64,000 nucleotides of DNA from NCBI RefSeq assembly GCF_005885635.1, contig NZ_VATY01000001.1, positions 558,001-622,000 of the forward strand, given 5' to 3'. The notes beneath the pieces are model-generated. The model was given only the letters and a program-made list of their open reading frames with translations, was not told the DNA's origin and did no database searches. The translations under genes and the position numbers were made by a program. This DNA comes from Maribacter algarum (ex Zhang et al. 2020). GTDB taxonomy: Bacteria; Bacteroidota; Bacteroidia; Flavobacteriales; Flavobacteriaceae. Positions 1 to 8,403 of the stretch are shown piece by piece. Within the stretch, counting starts at the first letter, position 1; each line of letters opens with the position of its first letter.

Positions 1-77
1 GATGCTGTTTTTAAAGCCTGTAAAGTATAAAAACCTAAAAGGAGGTAGAACCCTATAAAAAGTATCCAACGAAGCAT
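1..77 (-). CDS. N-terminus of a membrane protein, possibly metallophosphoesterase (partial)
   Basis: Only the first 25 codons lie in the window; the gene continues past position 1. The peptide begins MLRWILFIGFYLLLGF and is one hydrophobic segment, so this is an N-terminal membrane anchor. Flavobacterial metallophosphoesterases with an N-terminal membrane bundle often begin in a very similar way, and that is the reason for the tentative name; no catalytic motif is visible. A TAnnTTTG element lies just upstream on the same strand. The start is supported by the ATG at 75-77 and the open frame; the function is a guess from the leader only. Confidence 0.45.
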   Translation of the reverse strand, partial: MLRWILFIGFYLLLGFYTLQALKTA

Positions 78-91
78 ATTCAATATTTTGG

Positions 92-99
92 CAAAGGTA
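92..99 (-). promoter_or_regulatory. candidate -7 element TACCTTTG
   Basis: TACCTTTG fits the Bacteroidota -7 consensus TAnnTTTG and lies 14 bases upstream of the start codon at 77, giving a very short leader. No well-spaced -33 TTTG was found, so this is weak. Confidence 0.35.
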
Positions 100-134
100 T
101 TTTAAATCGAATTCAAGCGAATTGCAATTAGGTT

Positions 135-857
135 TTATTTAACGGCCTTGATAACTTCCTGAATCACCTCAAAATTCGATACAGGTATGGAATCGTCTGA
201 CAACATACTAGGAGAGTTCATTTCAACTTTGGGATCTTCAAAAAGCTTCTGCTTCATTTCAACCCCTGATAAATGTATTGCCTTGAATCCTCTCTCTTTA
301 AACAAATGAGCGTTGCTAGCTTTTATTCCAGAACCGGGCATTATTACAGTACTTGATGCCATATCATGAAGATCAGACAAAAGATCTATACCTTCAACCG
401 CAGTCTTTTGCTGTCCAGAGCTTAATATGGTATCGACACCCATACTTTGAATCCATTCGAGTCCCCAAATTGGGTCGGGCACCCAATCAAAAGCGCGATG
501 AAAGGTAGTTTTGAGACCGTGGTTCATTTCACCCAACTCCCAAAAACGGTTCTCATCAAAAACAAAATTGGGATGTAACATTCCTATTACGATTCCATCA
601 AAGCCCATTTCACCACAAAGCTTGATATTTTCTTTCATAATATTGAACTCGTCATCAGAATAGGTAAAATCTCCACTTCGTGGACGAATAAGTACACGAA
701 TCGGAATTGAAATTTTCTTGGCAACCTCTTTTAAAAGTCCATAAGATGGGGTAATTCCACCAACTGCAAGTTCCGAGCAAAGTTCGATTCTATCTGCTCC
801 AGCCTTTTCTGCATTTAAAGCAGATTCCAATGAATTAGCACAAACTTCTACTAGCAT
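135..857 (-). CDS. cutC: CutC family protein
   Basis: A 240-residue TIM-barrel protein of the CutC family. The start MLVEVCANS is chosen because the family begins there; the open frame continues 46 codons upstream, but that extension runs into the divergent gene. Visible family features are the ADRIELCSEL segment near residue 25, IRPRSGDF near residue 60 and the C-terminal GSGIKASN segment. The family is named for copper tolerance in E. coli, but that role is disputed and the true reaction is not established. The start codon is only 41 bases from that of the divergent glycosylasparaginase gene, which hints at a shared control region and a link to glycan or amino-sugar metabolism (inference). 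Confidence 0.9.
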   Translation of the reverse strand: MLVEVCANSLESALNAEKAGADRIELCSELAVGGITPSYGLLKEVAKKISIPIRVLIRPRSGDFTYSDDEFNIMKENIKLCGEMGFDGIVIGMLHPNFVFDENRFWELGEMNHGLKTTFHRAFDWVPDPIWGLEWIQSMGVDTILSSGQQKTAVEGIDLLSDLHDMASSTVIMPGSGIKASNAHLFKERGFKAIHLSGVEMKQKLFEDPKVEMNSPSMLSDDSIPVSNFEVIQEVIKAVK

Positions 858-898
858 TTTACCTATATTTATTTCTCTAAAATAAACAACCAAAATCG

Positions 899-1894
899 AT
901 GCAAAGAAGAAACTTCCTAAAAAATTCAAGTGCCGCCGCCGCAGGATTGATTTCCGCTCCCTTGATTGCTTCCTGCAAGGATGAAACGGATACAAAGATC
1001 GATACTGGCGATATAGCCCTAACCATTCGCCCCATAGCGATCTGCACTTGGAATTTCGAAAACGCTACCGCCAAAGCTTGGGAGGTTTTAAAAGATGGAG
1101 GAGATTCGTTAGATGCAGTTCAGCAAGGGGCCATGGTCGAAGAAGCCGATGTAAACAACCAAACGGTAGGTATTGGCGGAAGACCTGATAGAGACGGCAA
1201 TGTTACTTTGGATGCATGTATTATGGACAAAAATGGAAACTGCGGAGCGGTTTTAGCGATGCAAAATATTGCTAGTCCTGTTTCAGTAGCGCGTAAGGTC
1301 ATGGAAGAAACGCCACACGTAATGCTTGCAGGAAAAGGCGCCGAAAAATTCGCCTATGAGCAAGGTTTTGAAAAATTAAATCTACTTACAGAGCAATCCA
1401 AACAAGAATGGCTAGAATGGAAAAAAACATCAGAGTACAAGCCCATTATCAATATTGAAAACCACGATACTATTGGTATTTTGGCAATAGATAAAAAGGG
1501 TGATATTTCAGGAGCCTGTACCACCAGCGGCATGGCCTATAAATATGCTGGCCGCGTTGGCGATTCTCCAATAATAGGTGCCGGACTTTTTGTCGACAAC
1601 GAAATAGGTGCAGCCACGGCAACAGGAGTAGGAGAAGAAGTAGTCCGAACCGTGGGCAGTTTTCTAATTGTCGAATTAATGCGACAAGGGAAGTCTCCAC
1701 AGGAAGCCTGTGAAGAAGGCGTAAAGCGCATCATGTCTAAAAATAAGGGGCGAACTGATTTTCAAATCGGTTTTATCGCTATCAATAAAAAAGGAGAAAC
1801 CGGTGGGTATTGCATTCAACCTGGTTTCACCTATCGAACCTACTCAGAGGAGGGACATATGAACAATCCTTCGGAATCATTTCTTAAGTCATAA
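899..1894 (+). CDS. N4-(beta-N-acetylglucosaminyl)-L-asparaginase (glycosylasparaginase)
   Basis: A 331-residue Ntn-hydrolase of the glycosylasparaginase family, which cleaves the bond between asparagine and GlcNAc at the end of N-glycan breakdown. The precursor cuts itself before a threonine; here this is Thr191 in HDTIGI. The GRVGDSP segment with Arg219 and Asp222 matches the substrate-binding part of the Elizabethkingia enzyme. The N-terminus has a twin-arginine-like RRNFLK followed by an Ala-rich hydrophobic stretch and LIASC, which could be a lipobox with Cys26. This suggests folded export and possibly lipid anchoring. It is divergent from cutC. The family call is sure; the exact export route is inferred. 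Confidence 0.92.
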   Translation: MQRRNFLKNSSAAAAGLISAPLIASCKDETDTKIDTGDIALTIRPIAICTWNFENATAKAWEVLKDGGDSLDAVQQGAMVEEADVNNQTVGIGGRPDRDGNVTLDACIMDKNGNCGAVLAMQNIASPVSVARKVMEETPHVMLAGKGAEKFAYEQGFEKLNLLTEQSKQEWLEWKKTSEYKPIINIENHDTIGILAIDKKGDISGACTTSGMAYKYAGRVGDSPIIGAGLFVDNEIGAATATGVGEEVVRTVGSFLIVELMRQGKSPQEACEEGVKRIMSKNKGRTDFQIGFIAINKKGETGGYCIQPGFTYRTYSEEGHMNNPSESFLKS

Positions 1895-1949
1895 ATAGAA
1901 GGAAGAAGATAATATTTGTAGTTTTGAAATCCTTCAAAAAAAAGCTAAA

Positions 1950-4787
1950 ATGGCAGAACAAAAACGACTTTTTTTACTTGACGCATACGCATTGATTTTT
2001 AGAGGATATTATGCACTCATAAAAAACCCAAGAATCAATTCAAAAGGCATGGATACCTCAGCCATAATGGGCTTTATGAATTCGCTTTTTGATGTAATCA
2101 AACGTGAAAAACCAGACCATCTTGCCGTTTGTTTTGACAAAGGTGGAAGTGCTGAGCGAACTGAACTTTTCCCTGAATACAAAGCGAATCGAAGTGAAAC
2201 TCCCGATGCTATTCGAATTGCGGTTCCTTATATACAGGATATTCTTAACGCGATGCATATTCCCGTTGTCGTCAAAGAAGGTTGGGAAGCTGATGATATA
2301 ATAGGAACACTGGCCAAACAAGCTGAAAAAGAAGATTACAAGGTTTTTATGGTAACGCCTGACAAAGATTTTGGTCAGCTGGTTTCTGAGAACATATTTA
2401 TGTACCGCCCTGCTCGAATGGGTAACGGTATCGAAATTTGGGGTATTCCTGAAATTCAAAAACGATTTGGAGTCGAACGACCTGAGCAGGTAATTGACTA
2501 CTTGGGAATGATGGGTGACGCCAGTGATAATATTCCCGGATTACCTGGAGTAGGTGATAAGACTGCCAAAAAATTCTTAGAAGAATTTGGTTCTATGGAA
2601 GGCCTTCTTGCCAATACTGACAAGCTTAAAGGCAAGATGAAAGAGAAGGTCGAAGCAAACGGGGAGCTTGGCTTACTTTCGAAAAAATTAGCTACCATTA
2701 GCCTTGATGTTGACGTAACTTTTGATGCCAAGGATTATGAAATGTGCGAGCCTGATAATGAAAAAGTGCAGACCATTTTTGAGGAACTCGAGTTCAGAAG
2801 ACTAAAAGACCAGTTTATCAAAATATTTTCTGGAGAAATTGAAGAACCGAAAAAGGATACTGAAGGCGCACCAATTCCTAAGGGACAACCAAAAGAAGCC
2901 GGCGGCGGACAATTCTCATTGTTCGGAGGTGACCCATCGGAAGCAGCCGGAACTTTAAAAGACCATAATAGCAGAAAAACCATTGCTGATACGGCGCATG
3001 TTTACCAAAGTATCGCTCCAGGAATGGCGATGAAGTTGTTCGTTCAGAATTTGATGAAACAAACTTCCGTTTGTTTTGACACGGAAACTACCGGACTCAA
3101 TCCGCTAACTGCAGAATTGGTTGGGATTGCTTTTTCCTGGGAATCTACAAAAGGCTTTTACATTCCCTTTCCTGAAGATAAAAACGAAGCTCAAGTGCTT
3201 ATTGAAGAGCTGCGACCTTTCTTTGAATCGGAAGATATAGAGAAGATTGGTCAGAATTTAAAATATGATATTAAGGTACTTCGTAAGTACAATGTCACGG
3301 TAAAAGGAAAGTTCTTTGACACCATGTTAGCGCACTATCTTATCAATCCTGATATGCGCCATAATATGGATGTGCTTTCAGAAACGTATTTAAATTATAC
3401 TCCGGTTTCAATTACCGATTTGATTGGTAAAAAAGGAAAGAACCAACTCTCGATGCGCGATGTTCCTTTGGAAAAACAAACCGAATACGCAGTTGAGGAC
3501 GCCGACATTACCTTGCAATTGGCCGAACATTTCAAACCTGAATTAAAGGAAGCAAACACAGAGGACTTGTTCAATGATATTGAGATTCCTCTTTTGCATG
3601 TTCTAGCCGACATGGAATTGGAGGGCATTAATCTGGATAAAGAATTTCTTAATTCACTTTCGGATGATTTGAATACGGATATCACGAACCTGACAGCAAA
3701 AATATACGAGGCTGCTGGAGAGGAATTCAATATTGGTTCTCCAAAGCAACTCGGGGAAATCCTGTTTGACAAAATGAAACTGGTCGACAAACCTAAAAAG
3801 ACCAAAACAGGACAGTATTCAACAGCAGAAGATGTTCTTTCCTATTTAGCTAAAGATCATGAAATTATTCAAAATGTTTTGGATTACAGAGGTCTGTCAA
3901 AACTGAAAAGCACCTATGTTGATGCCCTTCCTTTGCAAGTAGAGGAAAGTACAGGTCGAGTACATACAGACTATATGCAAACCGTGGCCGCAACCGGAAG
4001 ATTAAGTAGTAATAATCCGAATTTGCAGAACATTCCCATTCGGACAGAGCGGGGACGACAAGTGCGAAAAGCTTTTGTTCCAAGGGATGAAAACTATACC
4101 CTACTGGCCGCCGATTACTCCCAAATAGAATTGCGAATTATTGCCGCATTGAGTGAGGAAACCACAATGATAGAAGCCTTCAAAAACGGAGAAGATATTC
4201 ATGCTTCAACCGCCGCAAGGGTTTTCAATGTTCCACTAGAGGAAGTAACGCGTGAACAAAGAAGTAATGCCAAAACCGTAAACTTCGGTATCATCTATGG
4301 TGTTTCTGCCTTTGGATTGAGCAATCAAACAGACCTTTCTCGATCAGAAGCGAAAGAACTTATCGAGACCTATTACAAGACCTATCCTAAGCTTCGAAAT
4401 TATATGGGCGAGCAAGTTGATTTCGCTAGAGATAATGGTTATGTTCAAACCGTTTTGGGAAGACGCAGATATTTAAAAAACATTAATGGAAGTAATGCCA
4501 TCGTTCGCGGAGCTGCAGAACGAAACGCGGTGAACGCACCTATTCAAGGTAGCGCTGCTGATATCATCAAATTAGCTATGATTAACATTCATAAAAAGCT
4601 GGCTGAAGAAAATTACCAGTCCAAAATGCTGCTTCAGGTGCATGATGAATTGGTTTTCGATGTCTACAACCCCGAAATGGACAAATTAAAAGCTATGGTA
4701 AAGGCTGAGATGGAGAATGCCTACACGCTGTCTGTTCCTTTGGACGTAGAATTGGGGGTAGGAACGAATTGGCTGGAGGCGCATTAA
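1950..4787 (+). CDS. polA: DNA polymerase I
   Basis: A full-length 945-residue family A polymerase acting in Okazaki-fragment maturation and repair. Three domains are visible: a 5' nuclease (about 1-290, with DAYALIFRGYYAL, EADDIIG and GDASDNIPG), a 3'-5' proofreading exonuclease (about 350-530; DTETTG near 375 and YAVEDAD, so its metal ligands are intact), and the polymerase (about 560-945; motif A DYSQIELR near 720, the O-helix with NFGIIYG, and motif C with HDE near 897). A Gly/Pro-rich linker lies around residues 300-330. The ATG follows an A-rich leader. It is convergent with, and only 6 bases from, the next gene. Confidence 0.98.
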   Translation: MAEQKRLFLLDAYALIFRGYYALIKNPRINSKGMDTSAIMGFMNSLFDVIKREKPDHLAVCFDKGGSAERTELFPEYKANRSETPDAIRIAVPYIQDILNAMHIPVVVKEGWEADDIIGTLAKQAEKEDYKVFMVTPDKDFGQLVSENIFMYRPARMGNGIEIWGIPEIQKRFGVERPEQVIDYLGMMGDASDNIPGLPGVGDKTAKKFLEEFGSMEGLLANTDKLKGKMKEKVEANGELGLLSKKLATISLDVDVTFDAKDYEMCEPDNEKVQTIFEELEFRRLKDQFIKIFSGEIEEPKKDTEGAPIPKGQPKEAGGGQFSLFGGDPSEAAGTLKDHNSRKTIADTAHVYQSIAPGMAMKLFVQNLMKQTSVCFDTETTGLNPLTAELVGIAFSWESTKGFYIPFPEDKNEAQVLIEELRPFFESEDIEKIGQNLKYDIKVLRKYNVTVKGKFFDTMLAHYLINPDMRHNMDVLSETYLNYTPVSITDLIGKKGKNQLSMRDVPLEKQTEYAVEDADITLQLAEHFKPELKEANTEDLFNDIEIPLLHVLADMELEGINLDKEFLNSLSDDLNTDITNLTAKIYEAAGEEFNIGSPKQLGEILFDKMKLVDKPKKTKTGQYSTAEDVLSYLAKDHEIIQNVLDYRGLSKLKSTYVDALPLQVEESTGRVHTDYMQTVAATGRLSSNNPNLQNIPIRTERGRQVRKAFVPRDENYTLLAADYSQIELRIIAALSEETTMIEAFKNGEDIHASTAARVFNVPLEEVTREQRSNAKTVNFGIIYGVSAFGLSNQTDLSRSEAKELIETYYKTYPKLRNYMGEQVDFARDNGYVQTVLGRRRYLKNINGSNAIVRGAAERNAVNAPIQGSAADIIKLAMINIHKKLAEENYQSKMLLQVHDELVFDVYNPEMDKLKAMVKAEMENAYTLSVPLDVELGVGTNWLEAH

Positions 4788-4793
4788 GTCATA

Positions 4794-5297
4794 CTAATTA
4801 TGAACATCAGTCTCTCGCATAAATATCAATTTTCCTTGCAAAAGCACTCCATTAACAGATAAATCGGAAACTCGAACCGTAAAGTTTTCACCTTCAAGAG
4901 CGGCGGCAAAGCTATAACTTTGTCCATCAATATAATCTACCGTTAAGTTTGAACCATCAAAATCAAATGTGCCATTAATTAAATCGCTCTTAGATGCACA
5001 TTCCACTTCCACGCCATTATCTCCCATAGATATATCCAAATATTTCATGGCATCTTTATATATCACTGCACCATTAGATTTAAAAGTGTACTCCAATGGG
5101 TCACATGGCCTAGCTATTAACTCTGCAATAGCTAATTTTGCCAACTGTGATTCATTCTCGGGACTATTTGCATCTGGTTGAAAATCTAAAATATGCCAAT
5201 GACCGATGATAGAATCAATTGCGGCTTGATTGTCTTCCTTTTTACATGAAATGCCAAATACTAAAACAAGGGCAAGGAGAATACGGGGAAACTTCAT
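4794..5297 (-). CDS. lipocalin-like lipoprotein
   Basis: A 167-residue secreted protein. The start at 5297 (MKFPRILLAL) gives a proper lipoprotein signal with Cys18 in GISCKK; the open frame extends 20 codons further but without a better signal. The mature part has the GHWHILDF opening, alternating beta-strands and LIFMRE ending expected of the lipocalin-like domain common in Bacteroidota. It shares layout and a conserved pair of cysteines (CDPLEYTF and VECASKSD) with the lipoprotein at 9732-10229, so the two are probably paralogues. The ligand is unknown. Confidence 0.75.
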   Translation of the reverse strand: MKFPRILLALVLVFGISCKKEDNQAAIDSIIGHWHILDFQPDANSPENESQLAKLAIAELIARPCDPLEYTFKSNGAVIYKDAMKYLDISMGDNGVEVECASKSDLINGTFDFDGSNLTVDYIDGQSYSFAAALEGENFTVRVSDLSVNGVLLQGKLIFMRETDVHN

Positions 5298-5481
5298 AAG
5301 AATTTGTTTTCCCGCAATATAGCTTTGGAGGTCTTTTCCCTTAAAAAAAATCGGCATTGCGCGATAATCTCGGTTAAACGGTTACAATTTTGTCATGACT
5401 ATGTCACGTGTACTTGAACAAATATGATTTCACGAGAAAGTCTAGGAACTCATTTATTAGAAAAATCAGCTTTTAAAATTA
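5298..5481. other. intergenic stretch before the T9SS-tail gene
   Basis: The space from 5298 to 5613 holds no convincing gene. Its left part must carry the promoter of the minus-strand lipoprotein; a TGTAACC box (minus strand, 5380-5386) is present there but without a clear partner. The right part holds the promoter listed next. Confidence 0.5.
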
Positions 5482-5513
5482 TTTGAGGATTAATTCGCTC
5501 GAATATATCTTTG
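5482..5513 (+). promoter_or_regulatory. Bacteroidota-type promoter
   Basis: TTTG at 5482-5485 and TATCTTTG at 5506-5513 are 20 bases apart, matching the TTTG / TAnnTTTG promoter of the primary sigma factor in this phylum. It would give a leader of about 95 bases for the gene starting at 5614. Confidence 0.65.
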
Positions 5514-5613
5514 AATCCTATCTGCTGAAATACTATTCTTCTAACATTTTTTTGTGATTTGTTATGCACTAAGCTACTCCTAAGTCCGTTAAGAGAGTAC
5601 CAAACCATATGTT

Positions 5614-5961
5614 ATGAAAACCTGGTTAGTACCATTGATTTTTACTTTGTTCACTTTTTGGACCACTGCTCAAAGTATTGAAGAAGACAAAACGACTTCT
5701 CAAACGGAAGTAATTTCAAAGCAAAAAATAAAAGTTTTCCCTAACCCAGCGACGAATGTGGTCAATATACTTGGACTAAAAAATAGCAGTCGAGCCGATA
5801 TTGTCATTTCAGATATCTCAGGAAATATTGTTTTAAAGCATCAGTGGGCTATCCGTAAGAATGCTGTTAGTATTCCTATCCCCAATTTGAGAGCTGGTAT
5901 ATATGTTGCTCGAATCGAGTCAGAGGAGCAACAGGTGCAGGCGAAGTTTTACAAGAATTAG
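5614..5961 (+). CDS. small T9SS C-terminal sorting domain protein
   Basis: A 115-residue protein with a signal peptide (about 1-19, ending WTTAQ), a short polar linker and then a type A sorting domain from about residue 37 to the end: KVFPNPATN, VVNILG, ISDISGNIV, the LRAGIYVARI strand and the basic KFYKN tail. Such domains normally sit at the end of large proteins and direct them through the type IX secretion system to the cell surface. Here almost no cargo remains. The gene has its own promoter and is convergent with the TonB receptor gene, only 6 bases away. Domain assignment is firm; the role of a nearly cargo-free tail is unknown. Confidence 0.82.
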   Translation: MKTWLVPLIFTLFTFWTTAQSIEEDKTTSQTEVISKQKIKVFPNPATNVVNILGLKNSSRADIVISDISGNIVLKHQWAIRKNAVSIPIPNLRAGIYVARIESEEQQVQAKFYKN

Positions 5962-5967
5962 TCCCTT

Positions 5968-8403
5968 CTAGTCAAAGACAAAGTTATAAGTAACTGCAAA
6001 GAGCGGACTATTCAATATAGAAAGTTCATAGGTTCCAAGAGGGCTTCCCAGAAACACTTCAGAATCAACAGCACCTTGGCGCTGCGAATAATATAGGTTA
6101 AAAGGATTTCTTCTGCTGTATACGTTGTAAATCGTAAAGGTCCAATCTCCCTTCCATTTTCTATTAGGATTCCTTCCGTACTTTACCTTCCAAGAAAAAT
6201 CCAGTCGATGATAGGGTCGCAATCTTGCATTGTTTCGTTCAATAAAAATAGGAACGTTAATGTCTTCTATCGCAAAAACACTATTCGCAACAGTGTATGG
6301 TCTTCCGCTTTGTGCAGTGAAATTGAAGCTCCATGTATTCCATTTATCTCCCTCAAAATTAATAGTACCATTAAAGACATGTGGTCGATCAAAATCAGAA
6401 GGATATTGTTTGTTATTATTGACCCGATCTGCCAATCTCTGATTTTGTGATTGTAACAAACTTCTCGAGTAGGTATAATTGAACCATCCGTTAAGCTTTC
6501 CACGTGGTTTTTTAAAGCTCAATTCCACGCCGTAGGCCTGACCTTTAGCTTGAACTACATCTCGTTCGAGAAATTCTTCAAGGAAGAAATCTGCACCTGG
6601 TTTGTAGGTAAGATTATTTTCAGATTCCCTGTAATAACCTTCAAGACCAATCTCAATCTCGTCATTATTTAAATTTTGATAAACCCCAAAACCATAGGTA
6701 TTACTGCTTTGAGGTTTAATATTCGGATCAGAGGTTTTCCATCGCGAAGTTGGAAGGGGCGTTGTTGTATTGTATATATTCTGTAAATACTGATTGGTTC
6801 TCGCGTAACTAGCCTTTAAAGAGGTATTCTCTCCCAGCTTGAGATTAGCTCCTAACCTTGGCTCCAAACTGTTATAGGTCTTTACAGCATCTCCTTTTTC
6901 AAATTCAGTGGAACTTAAAATAGTACCGGAAACATCATCAAAAACAGCTTCTGTATATGGTCCGACAAAGACAAAATGATTGAATCGCAAACCTCCTGAA
7001 ACAGAAATATTCTCTGTTGGTTTCCAATTCAGATTTGCATATGTTCCAATCTCATAACTGGTCTCGGTTTCAAGCGTAACTGGAACTATACTATTTCCAC
7101 TTCCAGGATCTAATGCCCCAGGGCTTATCTTATATTGATTCGCTTGTACCCCACCGTAATAGTCAAATTTATCACTTATTATCTTTGAATATTCAGATAT
7201 GAAACTCAAGTAATTGATTGCAGCATTATATTCTATCTCGTTGTCATTGGCCTGTTCCGGAAAAATTGTTTTGGGAGTATAATTGCTGTACACAAAAATA
7301 TTTCTCCAATTTGATTCATCACCAAAAGTATGGGTCCAATTCAAAGTACCATTCAAAGTCTGTAAATCATATTGATTGTTCTCTGCATTTATATTTCCAA
7401 CTTGGCTAATAAGGTCAAGCTGATAAAAATCTTTGCTGTAAAACCCTGTTAAAGATACCTGATCGTTTTCTGTGGGCAGATATAATAACTTAAAGGTGCC
7501 ATCGTAAAAATTCGCTTTAGTATTTTTAAGTCTTTCTGAAAAAAATGGAATCAAAAATCCTGTGAGACCTGCACGCCCACCGATATTGAGCATCAACTTA
7601 TCTTTGATTAATGGAGTCTCAAGATTTAACCTACTAGAAACTAGACCTATTCCTCCAGAGAATTTCGTTTTCTCCACATAGGGATTCTTCACTTTTACAT
7701 CCAACACCGAAGTTATCCTTCCACCATATCGAGATGGAATATTTGCCCTGTATAAGTCCACGGTTGAAATCATATCAGGGGTAAAAACGGAAAATAATCC
7801 GAATAAATGTGTCGGATTAAAAACCGGAGCATAGTCGTACAATAATAGGTTTTGATCAAGAGAACCTCCTCTAACTGAAAGTCCGTTACTGACTTCACCT
7901 GAATTGTTAACCCCCGCTACCAATGTCATCCCCCTTAAAACATCAAATTCACCGACGGCCGCCGGCAATTTCTTCAATGTTCTAGCGCTGATTTGCAAAG
8001 CACCCATTTGAGGAGTTTCAACATTGTCAAGCCTTCTTTTAGCTCTCACCACAACTTCAGACAATTGTTCTTGTTCTTCGGTTAAATTTATTTTCAGGAT
8101 TGTATTTTTTGTTAGTTCAAGTGTTCGTGTTTCGTCTTTGAATCCGATAAAAGAAACAGTAATGTTGTAGGTATCACTTGGAAGTTCGATAGAAAATCTA
8201 CCCGCGCTATTTGTAACACCTCCACAATTACATGGGGTGATTGAAATTTGTGCGTCGTCTAGGGGAAGTCCTGATTCTTTAGCAACTACTTCAAATGAGA
8301 TTGCATATTCTTGTGCCTGGGCAAAAAAAGGAGCAAATGCCACTAGAGCAAAAAGCAAGAAAAAAGATGGCTTGTTCATCATATTTTTACTTTTCATGCT
8401 CAT
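5968..8403 (-). CDS. TonB-dependent receptor with carboxypeptidase-regulatory-like domain
   Basis: An 811-residue outer-membrane receptor. The start at 8403 is chosen because its ATG overlaps the stop of the upstream gene (ATGA); an upstream ATG at 8415 is possible. After a signal peptide ending FFAQAQ comes a beta-sandwich regulatory-like domain (about 25-105), a plug domain (about 110-225, with VRGGSLDQNLLLYD) and a beta-barrel ending in the aromatic FVFD. It is not a long SusC-type protein. The partner upstream is a DUF4249 lipoprotein; such pairs recur in Bacteroidota and are thought to form an uptake complex for an unknown ligand. Confidence 0.9.
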   Translation of the reverse strand: MSMKSKNMMNKPSFFLLFALVAFAPFFAQAQEYAISFEVVAKESGLPLDDAQISITPCNCGGVTNSAGRFSIELPSDTYNITVSFIGFKDETRTLELTKNTILKINLTEEQEQLSEVVVRAKRRLDNVETPQMGALQISARTLKKLPAAVGEFDVLRGMTLVAGVNNSGEVSNGLSVRGGSLDQNLLLYDYAPVFNPTHLFGLFSVFTPDMISTVDLYRANIPSRYGGRITSVLDVKVKNPYVEKTKFSGGIGLVSSRLNLETPLIKDKLMLNIGGRAGLTGFLIPFFSERLKNTKANFYDGTFKLLYLPTENDQVSLTGFYSKDFYQLDLISQVGNINAENNQYDLQTLNGTLNWTHTFGDESNWRNIFVYSNYTPKTIFPEQANDNEIEYNAAINYLSFISEYSKIISDKFDYYGGVQANQYKISPGALDPGSGNSIVPVTLETETSYEIGTYANLNWKPTENISVSGGLRFNHFVFVGPYTEAVFDDVSGTILSSTEFEKGDAVKTYNSLEPRLGANLKLGENTSLKASYARTNQYLQNIYNTTTPLPTSRWKTSDPNIKPQSSNTYGFGVYQNLNNDEIEIGLEGYYRESENNLTYKPGADFFLEEFLERDVVQAKGQAYGVELSFKKPRGKLNGWFNYTYSRSLLQSQNQRLADRVNNNKQYPSDFDRPHVFNGTINFEGDKWNTWSFNFTAQSGRPYTVANSVFAIEDINVPIFIERNNARLRPYHRLDFSWKVKYGRNPNRKWKGDWTFTIYNVYSRRNPFNLYYSQRQGAVDSEVFLGSPLGTYELSILNSPLFAVTYNFVFD

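Noticed and set aside
858-995. 46-residue N-terminal extension of CutC
   Set aside because: It overlaps the divergent gene and does not match the family; MLVEVCANS is the usual beginning.
5380-5386. TGTAACC before the lipocalin-like gene as a firm ECF promoter
   Set aside because: The -35-like box is good, but at 15-17 bases downstream there is no CGTC-like -10 box; kept only as a hint.
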